A DNA stretch of 64,000 bases from Diphasiastrum complanatum. Lineage: Eukaryota; Streptophyta; Lycopodiopsida; Lycopodiales; Lycopodiaceae. The position numbers were made by a program, and so were the translations under genes. This document shows, piece by piece, positions 14,673-25,629 of the stretch (positions are counted from its first letter, which is position 1; each line of letters begins with the position of its first letter). A model generated the notes under the pieces. It did not search any database. It saw only the letters and a program-made list of their open reading frames with translations, and was not told the origin of the DNA. The stretch lies in contig CM055098.1 of assembly GCA_029204225.1 (NCBI GenBank), forward strand, positions 19,623,303 through 19,687,302. Reading direction: 5' to 3'.

Positions 14673-15184
14673 ACACAGAGAGAGAGAGATATTGAGTGTG
14701 TGTGAAAGAGAGGGAGTGTTTGTGTGTTTGTGTGAAAGAGAGGGAGTGTTTGTGTGTGTGAAAGAGAGGGAGTGTTTGTGTGTTTGACATGTGTGTGTGT
14801 GTGTGTGTGTGAAAGAGAGGGAGTGCTTGTGTGTTTGTGTGCATTGTGAAGTAGAGGGAGTGTGTGTGTGTGTGACATGTGTGAACTTTCAACTTTGAGT
14901 GTGGTGGTGTGTTTGTGTGTTTGTGTGTGTGGTGGTGTGTTAAACTGTGTTTGTGTTTGTCTTTGTGTGTGTGCACTGTGTGGTGTGTGTGTGAGGCTTG
15001 AGACTGTCGTGACGTGTGTGTGTGTGGAGATTGAGAGAGAGAGAGTCTACAATTCCAGAGGAGAAGCTGTAGTATCAGTATGTGGGCACTGCCAACTGGT
15101 CACGACTCAGTGCTCACTTGACACTTTCCTCAGTCAATTATTGATATTGTCACCATTCATCATACATATTACAGTCTTGATTTT

Positions 15185-15560
15185 CAAACATCCAGGAACT
15201 TCCAAAAATTGTAAACTTTAAACAGTAAAGTTAAAAACTAATAACTATTATCTATAGAAGTTAGAACTTTCAACTTTCAACTTACTACATACTACTTAGT
15301 ACTTAGAAGTTACTAGTTAGTACTTACAAGTTACAACTTACAAATTACAAATTACAATGCACTGACCACTAACTTGGAAGTAACTTCAAGTTGGCTGTGG
15401 GCACTAAGTTCTAACTTCTAAGTAGTAAGTAGTAAGTTCTAACCAATATTAAGTAGCTACTAACAATTTTGAATTTACAAATCAGACTTTCAGTGAATCA
15501 CAAATTACAATTCAAGAGTTAAAAGTTTAAACTTTAAAGTTTAACGTAAACTGTAAAAGC
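15185..15560. repeat. AT-rich subterminal repeat region, probably of a hAT element
   Basis: Dense short words of the aagtta/taactt/acttac kind in both orientations over about 350 bp, next to the hAT transposase remnant. Many hAT elements have clustered short motifs near the ends that bind transposase. No clean terminal inverted repeat or 8-bp duplication was found, so the assignment is by position and texture. Confidence 0.35.
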
Positions 15561-15757
15561 AATGATGCTAAGCGTGGCCTCGGCCCTCAAGGCTCAAGCC
15601 TGAGGCCCCATGAGTCTGAAGTCAACTGTCATATGTAAACAGTAATATGTATAACTACTATGCTAGAGCCCTCAGCCTAGAGTATGCCACTAATAACTAT
15701 CATCTATGATCTATGCTGAGCAGTGAGTGCCCCCCTCCCCCAATGCCCATCCAGGCT

Positions 15758-16820
15758 CTAGCCTCTAGTTGCCCGCCTCGGACGCTGTCGTCGTGGAGGC
15801 ACTGGCATGTCCTCAGGCTCAATGTCATCCTCCCCATCATCAGAGTCACCCTCATCCTCCTCATCCGATCCCTCACCCTCAGTGGCGGATTCCTCATCTG
15901 AGTCAGAGCTAGAGGGACTCTCAGAGGTGTCTGAGACTGCTGCATGGCTCGGGCCCTCTCCAGCAATGAACATTGAAGATTCAAGAATCAACTTTGAAAC
16001 TTTTAACGTAGTTTCTAGACTCTAGTAATATACTTGTCAAGAGCCATGGTGGTGCAACTCTGAAACTGCTCTCCCAGCTTATCCATAAACTCATAAAGAA
16101 GGCCTAAGGTGGAACCCTCTCTATCAGTAAGGCGAAGCACACTATAGATAGGCTGCATGGATATGACAATGGAGCGTGCATCATGCCAAAATGAAGTCCC
16201 CATCACGATCGCCTCAAATCTCCTGGCCTTGGCCTGTCGTAATCGGCCCCACTCTGCCCAATGGGGTGAAACCACTATCATCCTCAAGCTTCCATGCACT
16301 TTTATGAGCCGCTCCAAAACAATGAGCATATAGGCAAACCTAGGATGAAAATCATGAAATAAGATTTGTAATTGGTCATAGCCTATAGGCAACAAGCAGG
16401 CTCTACTATATAGCAAAATTCAAATTCTATGAGCACTGAAACTTGAAGCTAAAACAAAATTGCAATTTTCAAATCAAAAAATTGGAAACAGGTTGTCAGG
16501 TTGGAAGTTGGAACTTGGTTACCTAGTGGGGGCAGGCCTCAAAGATCCAAGGTGGAATAGGACCTGAAGATGCTCAAGACCCTCTGTCTCTTGGTGACAA
16601 ATCTCAGCAAGAATCGTGCCATGTCTACAACCTCTTTGACCCAGGGTAATCTCCCAATGTCTTCAACTAGGAGGTCAAGACAATGTGCAGCACATGGACT
16701 CCATAAAATCCAAGGGTACTTCTAATTCACCATCTTCCCCATGGCAACACAATTGGACGCGTTGTCCGTGACAACCTGCATTAGAATTCCGACAAAGGTC
16801 AAATCATAACTCATGAACAA
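15758..16820 (-). pseudogene. hAT-type (DUF659-like) transposase, broken and internally deleted
   Basis: Seen on the minus strand: MQVVTDNASNCVAMGKMVN, a TAG, then KYPWILWSPCAAHCLDLLVE and DIGRLPWVKEVVDMARF (16800-16560); then, in a 133-codon frame, SPHWAEWGRLRQAKARRFEA, FWHDARSIVISMQPIYSVLR, DREGSTLGLLYEFMDKLGEQ; and an acidic serine-rich end (15991-15758) finishing PPRRQRPRRATRG. Known: VTDNASN..A.GK and W.PCAAHCLDL are core hAT transposase motifs. The hAT C-terminal dimerisation block normally lying between the YEFMDK region and the tail is absent, which implies a deletion. Stops and the missing block make it inactive. Confidence 0.85.
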
Positions 16821-16939
16821 TGAACATTCACCATTGAGCATTCCAAATGCAGCATTCTCATGAAATTGGATGTATCTACTTGTTACCGGACTGTCTATGA
16901 CATGTGTAAACCCTCAAAAACACATTCAAAAAAAAAAAA

Positions 16940-17050
16940 CCCCAAAAAAAAATCCCGTTTCGAACCAAAACCAGTCGTTTCAAACACGTTTCAAACGCGT
17001 TTCGAACGTGTTTCGAAACGACGTATGAAACGAGCCCTTGAAACATTGAT
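16940..17050. repeat. TTCGAA-rich palindromic repeat, copy 2
   Basis: An A-run (about 16925-16950), then CGTTTCGAACC, CGTTTCAAACACG, CGCGTTTCGAACG, GTGTTTCGAAACGAC and gaaacattgatttcaaccc. Its complement resembles copy 1 at 11343-11475 (ttcaacc.RTGTTTCA then CGTTTCGAAACG), so the two are in opposite orientation. Confidence 0.6.
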
Positions 17051-18039
17051 TTCAACCCTAGAATAGAGCTCCTACTCAATGACCTTGTTGTGTACGATAA
17101 AGGCTCAGTACATGTTATGTGTTTGAGGACACCAAAAATAGCTTTTTTCGAACGTAGAAACATAGTGTAATTTATGCTTTCCTTGTTCACTTTGGCTGGC
17201 ATGTGTATCATGCATTATGAAAAAAGAGCATGCACTTTATGCCAATAAAGCCCTTTTCTGACCATGGGCTTTATGGGCATAAAAGGCCCTTTCTTCTAGA
17301 AAGCCTTGGATGTTTTAGAAAAATGCCCCTTATAGGTAAAACGTTCATCCATAAAAATATAAGTACAACAGTTATGAACCATAAAGCCCTCTCAAATGAA
17401 CATTAAAAATTCCACTAAGTTTTAGGATTAGTCATATACAACTTCTGATCTTATAATTTTCATTTTTCTATCAACATTATGATCTTTTCTCTAGAAAATT
17501 ATGCCCCCAATACGAAGTGCCTCCACAAGTGTCAAACGTTCGAACCAACGAGGAATTTTGCCTCCAAGTGAAAGGTGCATAGCTACACCTCAAGCAGCTC
17601 TTTCAACCATGAAATATGATTGCCATAGAACTTCAAAGCAGGGAAGATATCTCAAGTAGGGTAATAATTAGATGAAGGTGGATTATGTCTAGCAAAGTTT
17701 GTCACTACAATGTCTTCAAGCCAGAGTACAAGAGCCTAAAATAGCTCATGCTTACATAATGATTTGCAAGTATACTACTTGCGAAGATATCCACAAACTC
17801 TATTGGACTTCTTAATATACTCTATCAGCATTTTCTACTCCTCAACAAATGGCTGCCATGCAAAGCGTGCAAAGTTCAATGTGTATTTAAATTAACCTTC
17901 TATTACAAATGAATAAAGGTTCACTTTAAGCCAATCCTCCTTATTTTTCACAAAAAATTGATCATTGTTTGATTATTTGTATTCTAAGTCTCATGCTAGG
18001 TATAAAAAACACATTGCACACGTGAGTCCATAGTTGCAC
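17051..18039. other. No recognised feature
   Basis: AT-rich sequence upstream (minus orientation) of the hAT remnant. It may hold the eroded transposase N-terminus or its intron, but no motif is readable. Confidence 0.35.
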
Positions 18040-18260
18040 GAATCGCAGTTCGAACCTTGAACCATGGGTCGAATCGTTCGAACCATTCGGAGCTGGTTCG
18101 AACTGGAAAAAAGAGAAAGGAAGAAAAACCAAAAAACCAAAAAAAACCAAAAAAACCCAAAAAAAAAACATTCCTAAAAAAAATTTGGGGTTCGAACCGT
18201 TTTCCAATTCGAACCAACCTGGACGGTTCGAACCGGTCGAATCGGCCCGGTTCGAATCCG
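18040..18260. repeat. GGTTCGAACC repeat flanking an A-rich core, copy 3
   Basis: At least six TTCGAA palindromes, several within GGTTCGAACC, stand on both sides of an A/C-rich segment (18103-18184, aaaaaccaaaa runs). The architecture matches copies 1 and 2 (TTCGAA words plus an A-rich stretch), but the palindrome core is GG..CC instead of GTT..AAC. Confidence 0.6.
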
Positions 18261-20352
18261 CTGGTAACCTTGCATGTGACACTCATGATGCTTGTTTTGT
18301 ATCTCAAGGGGTAGGATTTTGTTCCATACACAAAATTGGGCTTATTTCTAGATGTAAAAAAGTTAAAAACAACAATTTGTTCCGAATGTGCGCATTGGGA
18401 ACAACATGTATACATAAAGATGTTCAATAAGAGGTCATTCGTACCTTAAAGAGATATGCTGTAGACAAAAAGAATTGAATAGCCTTGGACCTTCACAACA
18501 CAATTAAGCTACAAGTTTTTGTGATAATGAATTGCAACATTGAATGGATGTCCAAAAAATTGTTAAACAAAAAAAACTTTGGGCGGAAGATGATTACCAA
18601 AGCAGGCCCTTTGGGAGGTTGTAGATATGCTAGCTGTGGTGAATGCTTAGAAATGCACATAGTGAGGCTAGCAAAGAAGCTTCACCTACGTATAATTGCA
18701 TTGGCTTGACAATAGCACATGATATAAGCTCAAATGTTCCTCTGCAAACCACGATCAACAACCACAAAATGCAAAACAAGAACAAATCATCATTAAGCTT
18801 AAAGACACAGTCCAATTCTTAGGATGTGATCTCTAAAGAAATAAATCTACAAAATAATCAGATCTTCACAATGCATAAGTGCTTTAACATGCTCAAAATC
18901 TTCTATAAGGTGGACGTTCTAAGCTGAAACAACAACTTGAAAGCACCACGTAAAGACGCTAATGAGATTCAACAGAGGATCAAGAAGACCAACTCACAAT
19001 TGCCTAATTATGATCGAATATGAGATCAAAAAGGGTTACAAATCGACATCTACTCTCACAGCAGTAGCTCCAAAGAAAGAGGAGAAAAAGAGGTGGCCAA
19101 AGAAAGTTGCAAATCAAATTTGATGACTAACTTCAGTCGGTTGTACTACTTGCATTTCAAGTAGTGTTCCCTATTTCAAAGCTCATCGTTAAGTTCAAGG
19201 GATGATTGATTGCAAATCATAGATTAGAAGCCCTTCTCTGAAGTTGAGCCTTGAGCAAAGTACAAAACTTCTCAAGCACACCTTATCTCTGATAGACTTT
19301 GGGGACAATTAGGAAGTGCGATGACAGATTGATTGTGAATCCGTGCAAAAGCAGGTGTGCGATCAATCCACAGCCACAGCACAGCACAGCGCTGAGAGGA
19401 AAAGCAAGATGCTACCAGATTGATCCGCCTAAAAGTGTAGCAAACACCAATACTAATGCTACCGCTACTACCGAGGACAGAAAAGACAGAGCGATACATA
19501 AAAATCAACAAGCTACTGAAAGGAAAACCTACGCTTAGAACATGCGAAAGTTAGGAACCTAATAACACTCAACCCATAGCAAAAAACATGCTCAGAACAG
19601 ATAAATAGAAGGAGAAAAGGATTCGGAAACATTAAAACTATAACATGAATGACAGAAACAGCCCATTCATTGATTAACATTCAAAATGTACTGTTGCAAC
19701 AATGGGGATCCGGAGGTGCAAAGAAGCCGCACACAGCAACTCAAACACTTAAGCAAGGCAGTCAAAAGACATCATCATCATCATCTCAAAGCCAAAAAAC
19801 AAACGATACAGGATGTAAGAGAGATAGATGCATTAAATGCGACATACCAGATCATAGCGACATCCTGTTTGCTCTCCTGCAGCATCCGCCTCTCCGCATT
19901 GCCTCTCTCCTACTCTGCTTTTGCATTCCCCCCCGCCTTTCTCCCTTTTCACTCCATTCCATCGCTTGAATTTGAAAATGTATTCTCTTTTTGAGGAAAA
20001 AAAAAAGGCGTATTCTCATTGTTCCATTTTGAAAATGTGGGCGTTTCTAAAAGGCCTGGCCACATGCACCTTGACCATTTTGAATATCTGGGCATGCTAC
20101 ATGATTTTATATCCATACACATGAAATTTACAGATTTTATATAGAATTTTTACAAGCGCTTTTACAGATTATATCAGTCATATTTTACCTCTGGTAAATC
20201 AATTTTTTAAGAGGAACTTTACATAGTGTAAGGTTCCTTTGATGTTTGAAGTTGTGACACCTGTCATATTCTTCTAATTAAGGTTACTCAAAATACAAAG
20301 CAAATTTTTTTTTAGTGCTTTACGTGCACTACTAGGAGGTTGGCCACTTTTG
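18261..20352. other. No recognised gene
   Basis: About 2.1 kb without domain, LTR end or splice-bounded exon that I can support. The frames at 19272-19538 and 19649-19994 lack family features, and the second is low-complexity serine- and leucine-rich. Confidence 0.35.
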
Positions 20353-20424
20353 GATGTAAAGAGTTGTCTCGAGTCATGATTTCATATTGATGTAAAGAGT
20401 CATCTCGAGTTGTGATTTCATATT
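20353..20424. repeat. Tandem duplication of a 36-bp unit
   Basis: Two adjacent copies of gatgtaaagagtYRtctcga/gtYRtgatttcatatt, differing at four positions, so the duplication is old. Confidence 0.85.
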
Positions 20425-21179
20425 GATGCTAGGCGTCTTAGGAACTCGTCCTACTATTAGCCTACCGTTTGGACTCTTCTTAGGCCTTATCTCATGTCAG
20501 ACCACTCGTTCTAGGGTCTGTTAAGTGCAAGTGCTCAAGATGACCTTGGCATCCCAAAAAGTAAGATCTTACCTGGGTCTCGTGATTTAGTGCATGTGAT
20601 TGTAACCACCTTGGCATCTGAAAGTTAGTCGCCTAATGTGCCTTGTGAGTGAGAGGATGGCAAGTGTTGGTGTGGGTGGAATGTGCACTCCTACTATGCA
20701 TCGTGCATGTGTTAAGCTACGAGTGAGAAACATGCCACATAGCACTTGCCATGTGTCTGACTCTTAAAACAAATGAATAATAATGGAATAGTGACATTCT
20801 CGTTTTAAAATGAATATATCGCTTCCTCTCCTCCATCCACATGAGATTCTCTCCAAGTTTTATTTATCCTCCATTCGGTTTCAATGTTTGTGAACAAAGC
20901 AATTTGCCGAACTAGGAACTGCATAATGTGGAGACTATTTTTAAAGTCAGATTTGATGGTGACATGACCTGGTAAAATTTTTCTAGCCAAATTTTTCCAA
21001 AGCATTGACATTACTCAAATATCATTGAAAAGTTGTGAATAGGGGGTAGTTATACATCATTGCGGAAATATAAGAGAGTCAGTCGTCGTTGAAGCTAGTA
21101 AGCTAGACGACGTTTCAAATTAGACTGTTTGGAAGTTGAAGAAGAAGATTATCCTCATCAACAAAAATTGTAGGACATT

Positions 21180-22110
21180 ATAACCAAATATTATTGTAGA
21201 CTGAGACAAATATCAAGAAGGAAAAGACAAAGCAATCCAAAACAAATTGACAGAATTAGAAGAAGGGGATCAAGCTAGTATATTTGTACCAATCTTAGTT
21301 TCACAGAGCAATAAGGATGAAAGATGGTATATGACTCATTTTTTAGTCACTAGCATAGAAAATGGCAACAATGTTGCTTAAGCTAGTGGAGATGAAATCC
21401 AAATAAGAGGTATTGATATGACACCAAATCAAACTACCAAGTAGTAAGTTAAAAAAACATTTTAAAAATGTGTGTACATGCTAGGGCTTACAAAGATCTA
21501 GTTTCAATGTGATTGTCGATCAACGACTAAAAGGCTATTTTGACAAGGAGATATGTCTGATCAAAGATATGTTTTAAGGTTATTGGAAGCCTAGCAATAG
21601 GCTATGTAAACTCAAATGCCTCTATTCATGGACAATACAATCTTGCATTATATGACATATGAGACTTGTACATATAAATATGAATAAAAAGACTCAACAT
21701 TGTTACATGTTTGCCAACAATAGATGATAAGAAGGAACATATTTTTGAAGTGTGTATGTATGGCAAGCAACATTGAGAGATGTTTAAGAAAGGTGGAGCT
21801 ACTTATGAAAGGAAAGTGTTGGAGCTCATTCATAAAGATTTGCGTGGGCTAATGAGGATGATGTCCATTGGGGATATTTCATGACATCAAACATTTCAAA
21901 GACATGGTGAAAAATCAATCTAGACTGAAGATCAAGACCTTGTGATTAGATCGTGGTGGTGAGACGAATCAACTGGATTCAAAGACTTATGTAATGACCA
22001 TGGGATAAGAAGGCAATTCACACAATGCTACAAACTTCAACACAACGAGGTGGCCATAATCACGGATCAAATCAATGATAAGACATACACTTGTTTCATG
22101 TACGACTACT
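21180..22110 (+). pseudogene. Heavily decayed Ty1/copia gag-protease-integrase
   Basis: Seen in shifting + frames: a DERWYMTHFL-like stretch where the protease would be (about 21330), VDQRLKGYFDKEICLIKD (about 21520), ELIHKDLRGLM (about 21815; copia usually has ELIHTDLCGPM), LDRGGE (about 21950; usually SDRGGE) and DHGIRRQFTQCY (about 22000; usually HGI.RQ.T.PYTPQQ). The order is that of copia pol through the integrase core. Almost every second codon block is shifted or stopped, so it is among the oldest copies in the window. RT is not visible downstream. Confidence 0.6.
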
Positions 22111-23250
22111 CAGCTACTGACATTGAAATGACATTACTAGCTAGAGAAAAAAAAACTAGACGATGTAGTCCAACTATATAGTATCTCCTTCTTGGATTTG
22201 ATCAATAAATATCAAGATACCAAATGCAGAGTGTTGGGACCTATTTTTATCTTATGGAGCTCATGTTTGGAACTCTATACATCATCTAATACTTCCTTAG
22301 TACAGTCACATTGACGAGGACTTTCAAATAAAATCAATTGTAAGGATCTCACATAACCCAAAATTGTACGTGTTGGAATGTAGGACCTCATGTTCAATCG
22401 AATGTAATTTTCAAAGAGATGTGTTTCAAGATGGTTCACATTCGCAGCACATATATTAACCAAACAAATTGGTAGTTCATCGTTGGGACAACAATGATGG
22501 ACTCCCTCATAAAAGCTCAAATGTAATCATCAATCATGTGTGTTTCAAGAAGGTTTACATATATTGTGTGCTTTACATAACGGTGTGCTCAAAAAACATG
22601 TAGCATCATCGCTAGCCAACAACCAGATATCATTCATAGAAACTAAGAGTGAGTACCACCAATCCATAGTGGTGGATAACCAGTGCATTGCCGCTATTAG
22701 CCACATTATGTCCTACATGACCAACGATGGATAGAAGGCATAAACTATTGCATTATTGTTGGAAACCGCCAACTGAAAATGCAAACAAAGATGAAGTATG
22801 GGCCGCGCTCTCTAGCGCTGATAAGAATGATGCTATTTGCAATATCATAATGTTGTTTCATGCATTCCAAATGCAAAAAGAAACAAGTGTTGAAACCACT
22901 TACCGGTGGTGTTGTAGATCGTTGTCTTACCGATGATAGTTGGGCAATGTATTTCCAAGTCTGCCTTGCCAAAGAGAGGAAGAGAAAAGAGAGAAGAAGA
23001 GTGGTGAGAGCAGGTGGAGTGTGCCACCCTTATATAGGTAAAGTCCTGCGGTGTTGATAAGGTTAAGAGGTAAAATCCATTAGTTGACTTGTTGAAGGAG
23101 TAACCAATTTTGACCGTAGGATGACATACAGATGATCTTGACCATTGAAAATGCCTCTAATGCAAGTGGAGGTTATTTTTTAAAATAGGCAAGATTCCCG
23201 CCTTAGAAATAAAACTTGAAGGGGCCATATATTCAGTAAAGCTATAATTC
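22111..23250. other. No gene recognised; possible promoter or LTR on the minus strand
   Basis: At about 23040-23030 the minus strand reads tatataagggtggcacac followed by a CT-rich leader and gtaag/gtaagt donor-like sites (about 22955 and 22905). This resembles a promoter plus untranslated leader, or an LTR U3/R boundary. No coding exon follows that I recognise. Confidence 0.25.
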
Positions 23251-23280
23251 CAAGTAAAGTAGATTATAATTAGGTATCAA

Positions 23281-23518
<238 letters not shown>

Positions 23519-23552
23519 ACCAACCGTACCCACAATTAGTGAATCTGTCAGG

Positions 23553-23590
23553 GGGCAGCTAGCTCCCCCCTAAGGGAAAGCTAACTGCCC
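23553..23590. repeat. Inverted repeat (potential hairpin)
   Basis: GGGCAGCTAGCT and AGCTAACTGCCC are inverted copies with one mismatch around a 14-base C/A-rich loop. It lies between the (GA)n tract and the end of the Penelope-like RT. Confidence 0.7.
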
Positions 23591-23725
23591 ACCAAAAGAG
23601 TGTTAATATTTGTAGGCAAATCAAATAGTAGTCCAAAAAAAAACCTCACAATCCAAAAGCTTGTTTATGATCAGACACAATTTATCCCGAGAGAAGCCAT
23701 TATTTTGAAAAGTATCAATAAGTGT

Positions 23726-25083
23726 TCATACTTCTTTAAGGAACGTTCTTTGTTCATTACAACAACACATGGCTGCTATCATCTGCGATATAATGACCTT
23801 ATATAAATTAAATATAGGTCTATTAGAGGCAAGGTGTATATAATGCAGAAAGTGAAATGGAAGGTCCCTTCTTTTATCATATTTGGACAAGTGTGTAGAA
23901 CCGATAATCGGGTCGAATGAAATGGTAATATTCAGGAAGTTCACCAAATTACTTGTAGTTTTGTTTCCATCTACCTCAAGGTATTCCAAGAGATAGATCC
24001 AAAATGGATTATTAGGTGTTCTTGGTTAGGATTTGTCTAGGAAACGTCCAACCATAGGACTATTGATAAAGCATATGTTGTTGATGTATTTGAAAGAATA
24101 TTTGAAATTGTTCATAAATTTAAGTTGTCCTGATTTTGCAGTTTTCTAAAAAAATGCACCTCAAAATACGAAAGATACTAGTTACACCACATTGGTGAGC
24201 ATGAAAAACCCATGGGTATACCTCAAACCTGTCGCCAGGTATGATTGCCAAGTCTGATTATACAATTGTCTATGAAGTAGGAATTCCATTTGCATAAGGT
24301 GTCCTTGTCTATATTGTTCCATTCATCTGAAAATGCTCTTTCCGAAGACCAATAAAAATCATTGGACCCAGACACCGTTTGTACCTAAGTATTTTGATTT
24401 TAGCGACCTTAAATGCTGAACAAATCAGTTTACTCATAATAGTTCTCAAACCGTCAGTTCCGTCCATAGAAATATTTTTGTAACACTTGGAAATATTGGT
24501 TGCTTTCATAGTATATACAAATTTGGGTAAGTGAAGATAAAAGTCGACAGATGAATCACATTGCCATAGTAAGGATGTATCCCTATTTAGGACGCTTTTG
24601 GATGTGTTTCCCTTAAGGCTTGCACCTTTCATGATGAAAGGATACAACATACCAAGAGCACCTGTTAGGAATTTTGCAAGTCTAGAAAATTAGCAATTGT
24701 GTGCATTCGTAATCCATCTGAAAGTTTCTTTATGCGATTTATACGTGCATAACAAGTAAGGTAATTCATTTGAATAGATGAAGTCATCAGGTAATATCTC
24801 ATTCATAGTGGTGTTTACGTATTCCAAATAACTTGACACGAATATATGTCCTCTAGCTCTTCGAGGGTCGCGACTGTTTGTTGTCCCAGTTGTTTTGTGA
24901 CCAACATGTGTAGAAGATGTCCACATTTGGTGGTGGATCTGCGAGCTTTGAGGGCCACACATAACTTTTCAGAAACTTTTCTGCCCACTTGTAATTCGGA
25001 GTGGGATCATTCATGGTGAGGGTTAAGGAAAATAGATCACTTGGTGGAATGCGATGTATTTTAACAATATGGACCTCGAACAA
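23726..25083 (-). pseudogene. Penelope-like element reverse transcriptase, inactivated
   Basis: Seen on the minus strand, in order: NELPYLLCTYKSHKETFRWI (about 24770), VYTMKATNISKCYKNISMDG then TDGLRTIMSKLI (about 24510-24420), GNHTWRQV, a TGA, GIPMGFSCSPMWCN (24222-24181), FKYSFKYINNICFIN (about 24090), then VNFLNITISF, LSKYDKRRDLPFHFLHYIHL and SNRPIFNLYKVIISQ. Known: K.HK..(F/Y)R.I, GIPMGF..SP.WCN and YIDD followed by long LSKYDKR/SNRP stretches are the layout I associate with Penelope-like RTs, not LTR or LINE RTs. The catalytic YIDD reads YINN, and there are at least three stops and frame changes. No GIY-YIG endonuclease is visible. Confidence 0.75.
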
Positions 25084-25206
25084 TTTTGTATGAATGATTC
25101 ATCTTGAATATTTCTGCTGCTAACTGTTGCGTTTCCGTTCCTACATGACCACACTCAAGCTTCCGCTACCTGTCCCCACGTTTTACGACATGGTATTAAA
25201 GCAGGC
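25084..25206 (+). repeat. Copia LTR end with primer-binding site
   Basis: A short stretch ending ...cgttttacgaca at 25190 is followed directly by tggtattaaagcaggc, which differs from the plant tRNA-iMet site TGGTATCAGAGCAGGC at two positions. The upstream part of the LTR is missing or overrun by the Penelope-like element. Confidence 0.6.
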
Positions 25207-25335
25207 ATTTCAGTAATCTACATTTCTACTGCGGATTATCAATCTTGTTTCTACCAAGATGTCTCTCTAGCAAACGTGCAACCAATAGTATTCCAACAAT
25301 CGTTGTTTCTACCAACGATCTCGTTCAACTAGAAT

Positions 25336-25575
25336 GGCTCCATCATCTAGTTCATCTCTCACTGATTCGATGGAGATAACTACCATCTCTGGAAATTCAA
25401 GACAAAGGTTATACTACTAGCCAAATAATTGTGGGACATCGTTGATGGCATAGAGCTCAAACCAGAAGGTGATGCAGCCAGCATCACCAAGTGGAGACTG
25501 AGCAAAGCATTTGCCAGGATCACCCTCAACATCTCAGCTTCTTGCTTATCTCATTGGGTACAGTTAATGGCTTAC
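25336..25575 (+). pseudogene. Ty1/copia gag N-terminal fragment
   Basis: Seen: the + strand reads MAPSSSSSLTDS, then in a shifted frame NYHLWKFKTKVILLAK, a TAG, LWDIVDGIELKPEGDAASI and LSKAFARITLNIS. Known: F.G.NY..WK.K....L....LW..VDG...KP is the start of copia gag (DUF4219/UBN2). It lies 130 bp after its primer-binding site. It ends at about 25575, where minus-strand copia RT sequence of another element begins. Confidence 0.7.
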
Positions 25576-25629
25576 AATAAGACACATATAATCTTTCCAA
25601 AACTTCATGCACATAGTTAGTTTGTAAGA

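Noticed and set aside
19649-19994. + strand frames with poly-Ser and a C..C-like MTETAHSLINIQ protein
   Set aside because: Low complexity, no splice or start context, no family resemblance.
24765-24790. Hammerhead-ribozyme-like CTGATGA on the minus strand in the Penelope-like element
   Set aside because: It is part of the coding stretch PDDFIYSNELP, and the GAAA box and stems of a hammerhead are not there.
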